Source: Eubacteriales Family XIII. Incertae Sedis bacterium
Lineage (GTDB): Bacteria; Bacillota; Clostridia; Peptostreptococcales; Anaerovoracaceae
Direction: 5' to 3'
DNA length: 5,626 nucleotides
NCBI GenBank assembly: GCA_031281765.1
Contig: JAITEX010000041.1
Span: 1-5,626, forward strand
The notes under the pieces were generated by a model. The model searched no databases. It was not told the origin of the DNA and saw only the letters and a list, made by a program, of their open reading frames with translations. Shown here piece by piece: positions 3,735-5,626 of this stretch; the first letter of the stretch is position 1; the number at the start of each line of letters is the position of its first letter. The position numbers and the translations under genes are program-made.

Positions 3735-5626
3735 ATGCGTATCACGCTCGAAAACGCCACAAGCATAACGCGGGAATGCTTTCACGGAGAGCCTGCGAGC
3801 TGTTCCCATGGATGTCCGTATTTCTTTGATATACGGACATTTTTGGAGCGTACATCCGCGGCTAAATGGAACCTTGCATACAAGCTGCTGCGCGAAACCT
3901 TCCTGTTCCCGTCCGTGGTATGTGCGGCCTGTGGGCACACCTGTCTGGCGGAATGCCAGCGTGTGCGGATAGGTGATGAGGCGGTCGATATTCCGTCCGT
4001 CGTAAAGGCGTGCGTGAGGTTGGCAGACGCGAAAGCCCCGCCGCATTTCCGGCAGGAAGCAGCGGGCAAGAGCGTTGCCGTTATCGGAGCGGGGCTGTCC
4101 GGGCTCTCGTGCGCCCTGCGGCTGGCGCAGAAGAAATATGCGGTACACGTTTTTGACGCGCGGGATTCCGCGGGCGGCAGCCTGCGGTCGGATAGCTTTG
4201 CAGAGGACATCGCTCTGCAGTTTTCGACGGTCGATGTCGAGTTCCGTTTGGGCAGGAAAATCGAGTCGCCAGACGAGCTGTCCGGGTACGATGCCGTCTT
4301 TGTCGCGACCGGAGCGGGCGGGGACGATTTCGGTCTAAGGGATTCGTGGAATGAGCGGACCTCTGCGACGGACGAAGCGGCCGTTTTCCTCGGCGGCGAG
4401 CTTGTTGGCATGCCGCGTGCCGTTGCCGCTGCGGAAACAAAGCGGGCAAGCAAGAGCATAGAGGCGTATCTGCAGACCGGGGGCAGCGTAACGGGTGACG
4501 AGGATGCGCATACCTATAAAAAACACTATCTTTCACATGAGGGCGCGGCAAAGATTCCGAGGGTGACGCCGGTTTCGGAGGAAGCCGGCTATACCGCCGG
4601 GGAATGCGTCAAAGAATCCGCGCGTTGCCTGCAGTGCGATTGCCGCCTGTGTATAGATTCCTGCGAGATGTTAGCCTCGTTCCGCAAAGCCCCGCAAAAA
4701 ATCGCGATAGAAGCCTATAATGATACGACGGCCAACCCGCCGTTTTCGTCATGCACGCTGACGCGGGAAACCTTCTCCTGCAATATCTGCGGCTATTGTA
4801 AGCAGGTGTGCCCCGTCGATATAGATATGGGCAGGCTGTTCCGGCTGGCTCGCGCGGGACGCGTAGAGGTCGGTACGGACCCGAAGGCGTTTCACAATTT
4901 CTGGCTGCGCGACTTCGATTTTGCTTCAGGCGAGGGCGCCTTCGTTTTTCTTTCCGAAAGGTACCGCGCCGGCGACACCGGCAAAAGATATATGTTCTTC
5001 CCGGGGTGCAAACTGGCGGCCTTTTCTCCCGATACCGTAAGCGGCGCCCTGAAGCTGCTTATGGCTCTGTGCGAAGCGGAGGGGGAAACCGCGGTAGGCA
5101 TGGCGGTGAATTGCTGCGGCGCTCCGCTCATATGGGCGGGTGAGGAAGAAAAATTCCCGGCGCACGCCGGGACGCTGCGGGATATATGGAACGAATACGG
5201 TCGGCCCGTCTTTGTCTTTGGCTGCCCCTATTGCGCCACTGTCTTTGAGGATGGGCTGCCGGAAATCGAGAGGATTTCGATTTTTGAACTGTTCGCAAAG
5301 TACCGGTCCGGCCGGGACTATCAGTCCCTCATTTTGCCGAAAGACGGCGAATACGCGATGTTCCACCCCTGCGCGTCCGCGTCTAACGATGCGGAAAGAG
5401 AAGCGGCAAAGATAGTCGCGGGTGATTGCGGCATTACCTGCGTCGAACTTACCGATGCGGGAAAGTGCTGCGGCTACGGCGGACATATCGGTTTGGCAAA
5501 TATCGGCCTGCAGAACGAACTCGCGGAAGCGCGCGTGGCGCAATCGGATTTGCCCTATCTCGTCCGCTGCGCGAATTGTTATGAAATGTTTTCGCGCCAG
5601 GGCAAGGAGTGCCTGCATCTGCTTGA
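3735..5626 (+). CDS. FAD/iron-sulfur oxidoreductase with HdrB-type CCG domains, 'dicluster-binding' type (3' end beyond window)
   Basis: Open from ATG 3735 to the window edge: 630 residues and counting. The ATG follows the oxidoreductase TAA by one base; only a weak GGAAGA (3717-3722) precedes it, so translation is probably coupled. Domains in order: a GltD/DPYD-like Fe-S N-terminus with C15, C23, C27, C63, C66, C70, C74 and C93; an FAD Rossmann domain with VIGAGLSGL (116-124), VFDA (139-142), YDAVFVATG (185-193) and the closing FLGGELVG (218-225); a ferredoxin-like segment with C298, C301, C303, C306, C310 and then C349, C352, C355, C359-P; and two CCG domains as in heterodisulfide reductase subunit B (C425, C460-C461, C497, C500; C546, C578-C579, C612, C615). 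CCG pairs can hold non-cubane [4Fe-4S] clusters. Only about 25 residues separate the ATG motif from the closing FAD motif, so the usual NAD(P)H domain is absent. No signal peptide or membrane segment is visible. It probably accepts electrons from the molybdenum enzyme; the terminal acceptor is unknown. The family name 'pyridine nucleotide-disulfide oxidoreductase/dicluster-binding protein' is from memory. Confidence 0.88.
   Translation, partial: MRITLENATSITRECFHGEPASCSHGCPYFFDIRTFLERTSAAKWNLAYKLLRETFLFPSVVCAACGHTCLAECQRVRIGDEAVDIPSVVKACVRLADAKAPPHFRQEAAGKSVAVIGAGLSGLSCALRLAQKKYAVHVFDARDSAGGSLRSDSFAEDIALQFSTVDVEFRLGRKIESPDELSGYDAVFVATGAGGDDFGLRDSWNERTSATDEAAVFLGGELVGMPRAVAAAETKRASKSIEAYLQTGGSVTGDEDAHTYKKHYLSHEGAAKIPRVTPVSEEAGYTAGECVKESARCLQCDCRLCIDSCEMLASFRKAPQKIAIEAYNDTTANPPFSSCTLTRETFSCNICGYCKQVCPVDIDMGRLFRLARAGRVEVGTDPKAFHNFWLRDFDFASGEGAFVFLSERYRAGDTGKRYMFFPGCKLAAFSPDTVSGALKLLMALCEAEGETAVGMAVNCCGAPLIWAGEEEKFPAHAGTLRDIWNEYGRPVFVFGCPYCATVFEDGLPEIERISIFELFAKYRSGRDYQSLILPKDGEYAMFHPCASASNDAEREAAKIVAGDCGITCVELTDAGKCCGYGGHIGLANIGLQNELAEARVAQSDLPYLVRCANCYEMFSRQGKECLHLL
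3812..3844 (+). other. Terminator-like hairpin within the start of the flavoprotein gene
   Basis: ATGTCCGTAT (3812-3821) and ATACGGACAT (3831-3840) form a perfect 10-base inverted repeat around a 9-base loop, followed by TTTTT (3840-3844). It lies 77 bases into the coding region (codons 26-37) and downstream of the complete oxidoreductase gene. The form is that of a weak intrinsic terminator (4 G-C pairs out of 10, short T run). It could reduce read-through so the oxidoreductase is made in excess of its partner, stabilise the upstream mRNA end, or be coincidence. Confidence 0.3.

Noticed and set aside
3731..3737. Possible frameshift joining the oxidoreductase and the flavoprotein
   Set aside because: The TAA is followed after one base by an ATG that starts a complete N-terminal Fe-S domain, and the oxidoreductase ends at the usual family length. 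These are two coupled genes, not a broken one.
2951..3766. Leftward 271-codon open frame
   Set aside because: Fully antisense to conserved molybdopterin-domain sequence, including the catalytic Glu region; no recognisable family.
3782..4459. Leftward 225-codon open frame
   Set aside because: Antisense to the FAD and Fe-S domains of the flavoprotein. It is Ser/Arg/Ala-rich low-information translation.
4926..5618. Leftward 230-codon open frame
   Set aside because: Antisense to the CCG domains, whose cysteine motifs clearly mark the other strand as coding.

Overview
The window looks like part of a chromosomal gene cluster from an anaerobic bacterium, most likely a Clostridia-like member of the Bacillota. 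The evidence is a perfect GGAGGT ribosome binding site, moderately GC-rich coding sequence, oxygen-sensitive iron-sulfur proteins, and a GGGGACGGTTC-type hairpin that I associate, from memory only, with clostridial genomes. The taxonomic guess is inference. Almost every base is coding and there is no rRNA, tRNA, CRISPR array or insertion-sequence transposase.

Layout. Two genes run leftwards from a short divergent promoter region at about 817-886. The first is a class I SAM-dependent methyltransferase (816 down to 127). The second, overlapping it by 8 bases, is the first 44 residues of a phenylacetate-CoA-ligase-like adenylate-forming enzyme that leaves the window at base 1. Two genes run rightwards. 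The first is a complete 948-residue molybdenum hydroxylase of the Desulfovibrio aldehyde oxidoreductase (MOP) type (887-3733). One base after its stop begins a large multidomain flavin/iron-sulfur protein (3735 to beyond 5626, at least 630 residues). It joins a GltD/DPYD-type Fe-S N-terminus, a shortened FAD domain, a ferredoxin-like Fe-S segment and two HdrB-type CCG domains.

How they fit together. This combination matches the uncharacterised neighbourhood known from Desulfovibrio vulgaris around DVU_1551-DVU_1559 (aldehyde oxidoreductase, pyridine nucleotide-disulfide oxidoreductase/dicluster-binding protein, DVU_1556-type methyltransferase, DVU_1553-type AMP-dependent CoA ligase). The oxidoreductase carries molybdopterin and two [2Fe-2S] clusters but no FAD, so the next gene is the obvious electron partner. 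The roles of the CoA ligase and methyltransferase are unknown; substrate activation, product handling or cofactor/protein modification are all possible.

Most notable points: (1) a 46-base near-perfect hairpin repeat sits inside the methyltransferase gene and is translated in frame as 16 extra residues; (2) the flavoprotein resembles HdrA, HdrC and HdrB functions in one chain but lacks the NAD(P)H-binding domain; (3) the oxidoreductase keeps its catalytic Glu in an unusual GCSE context and has Val where the D. gigas enzyme has an active-site His; (4) a terminator-like hairpin lies within the first 37 codons of the flavoprotein gene.
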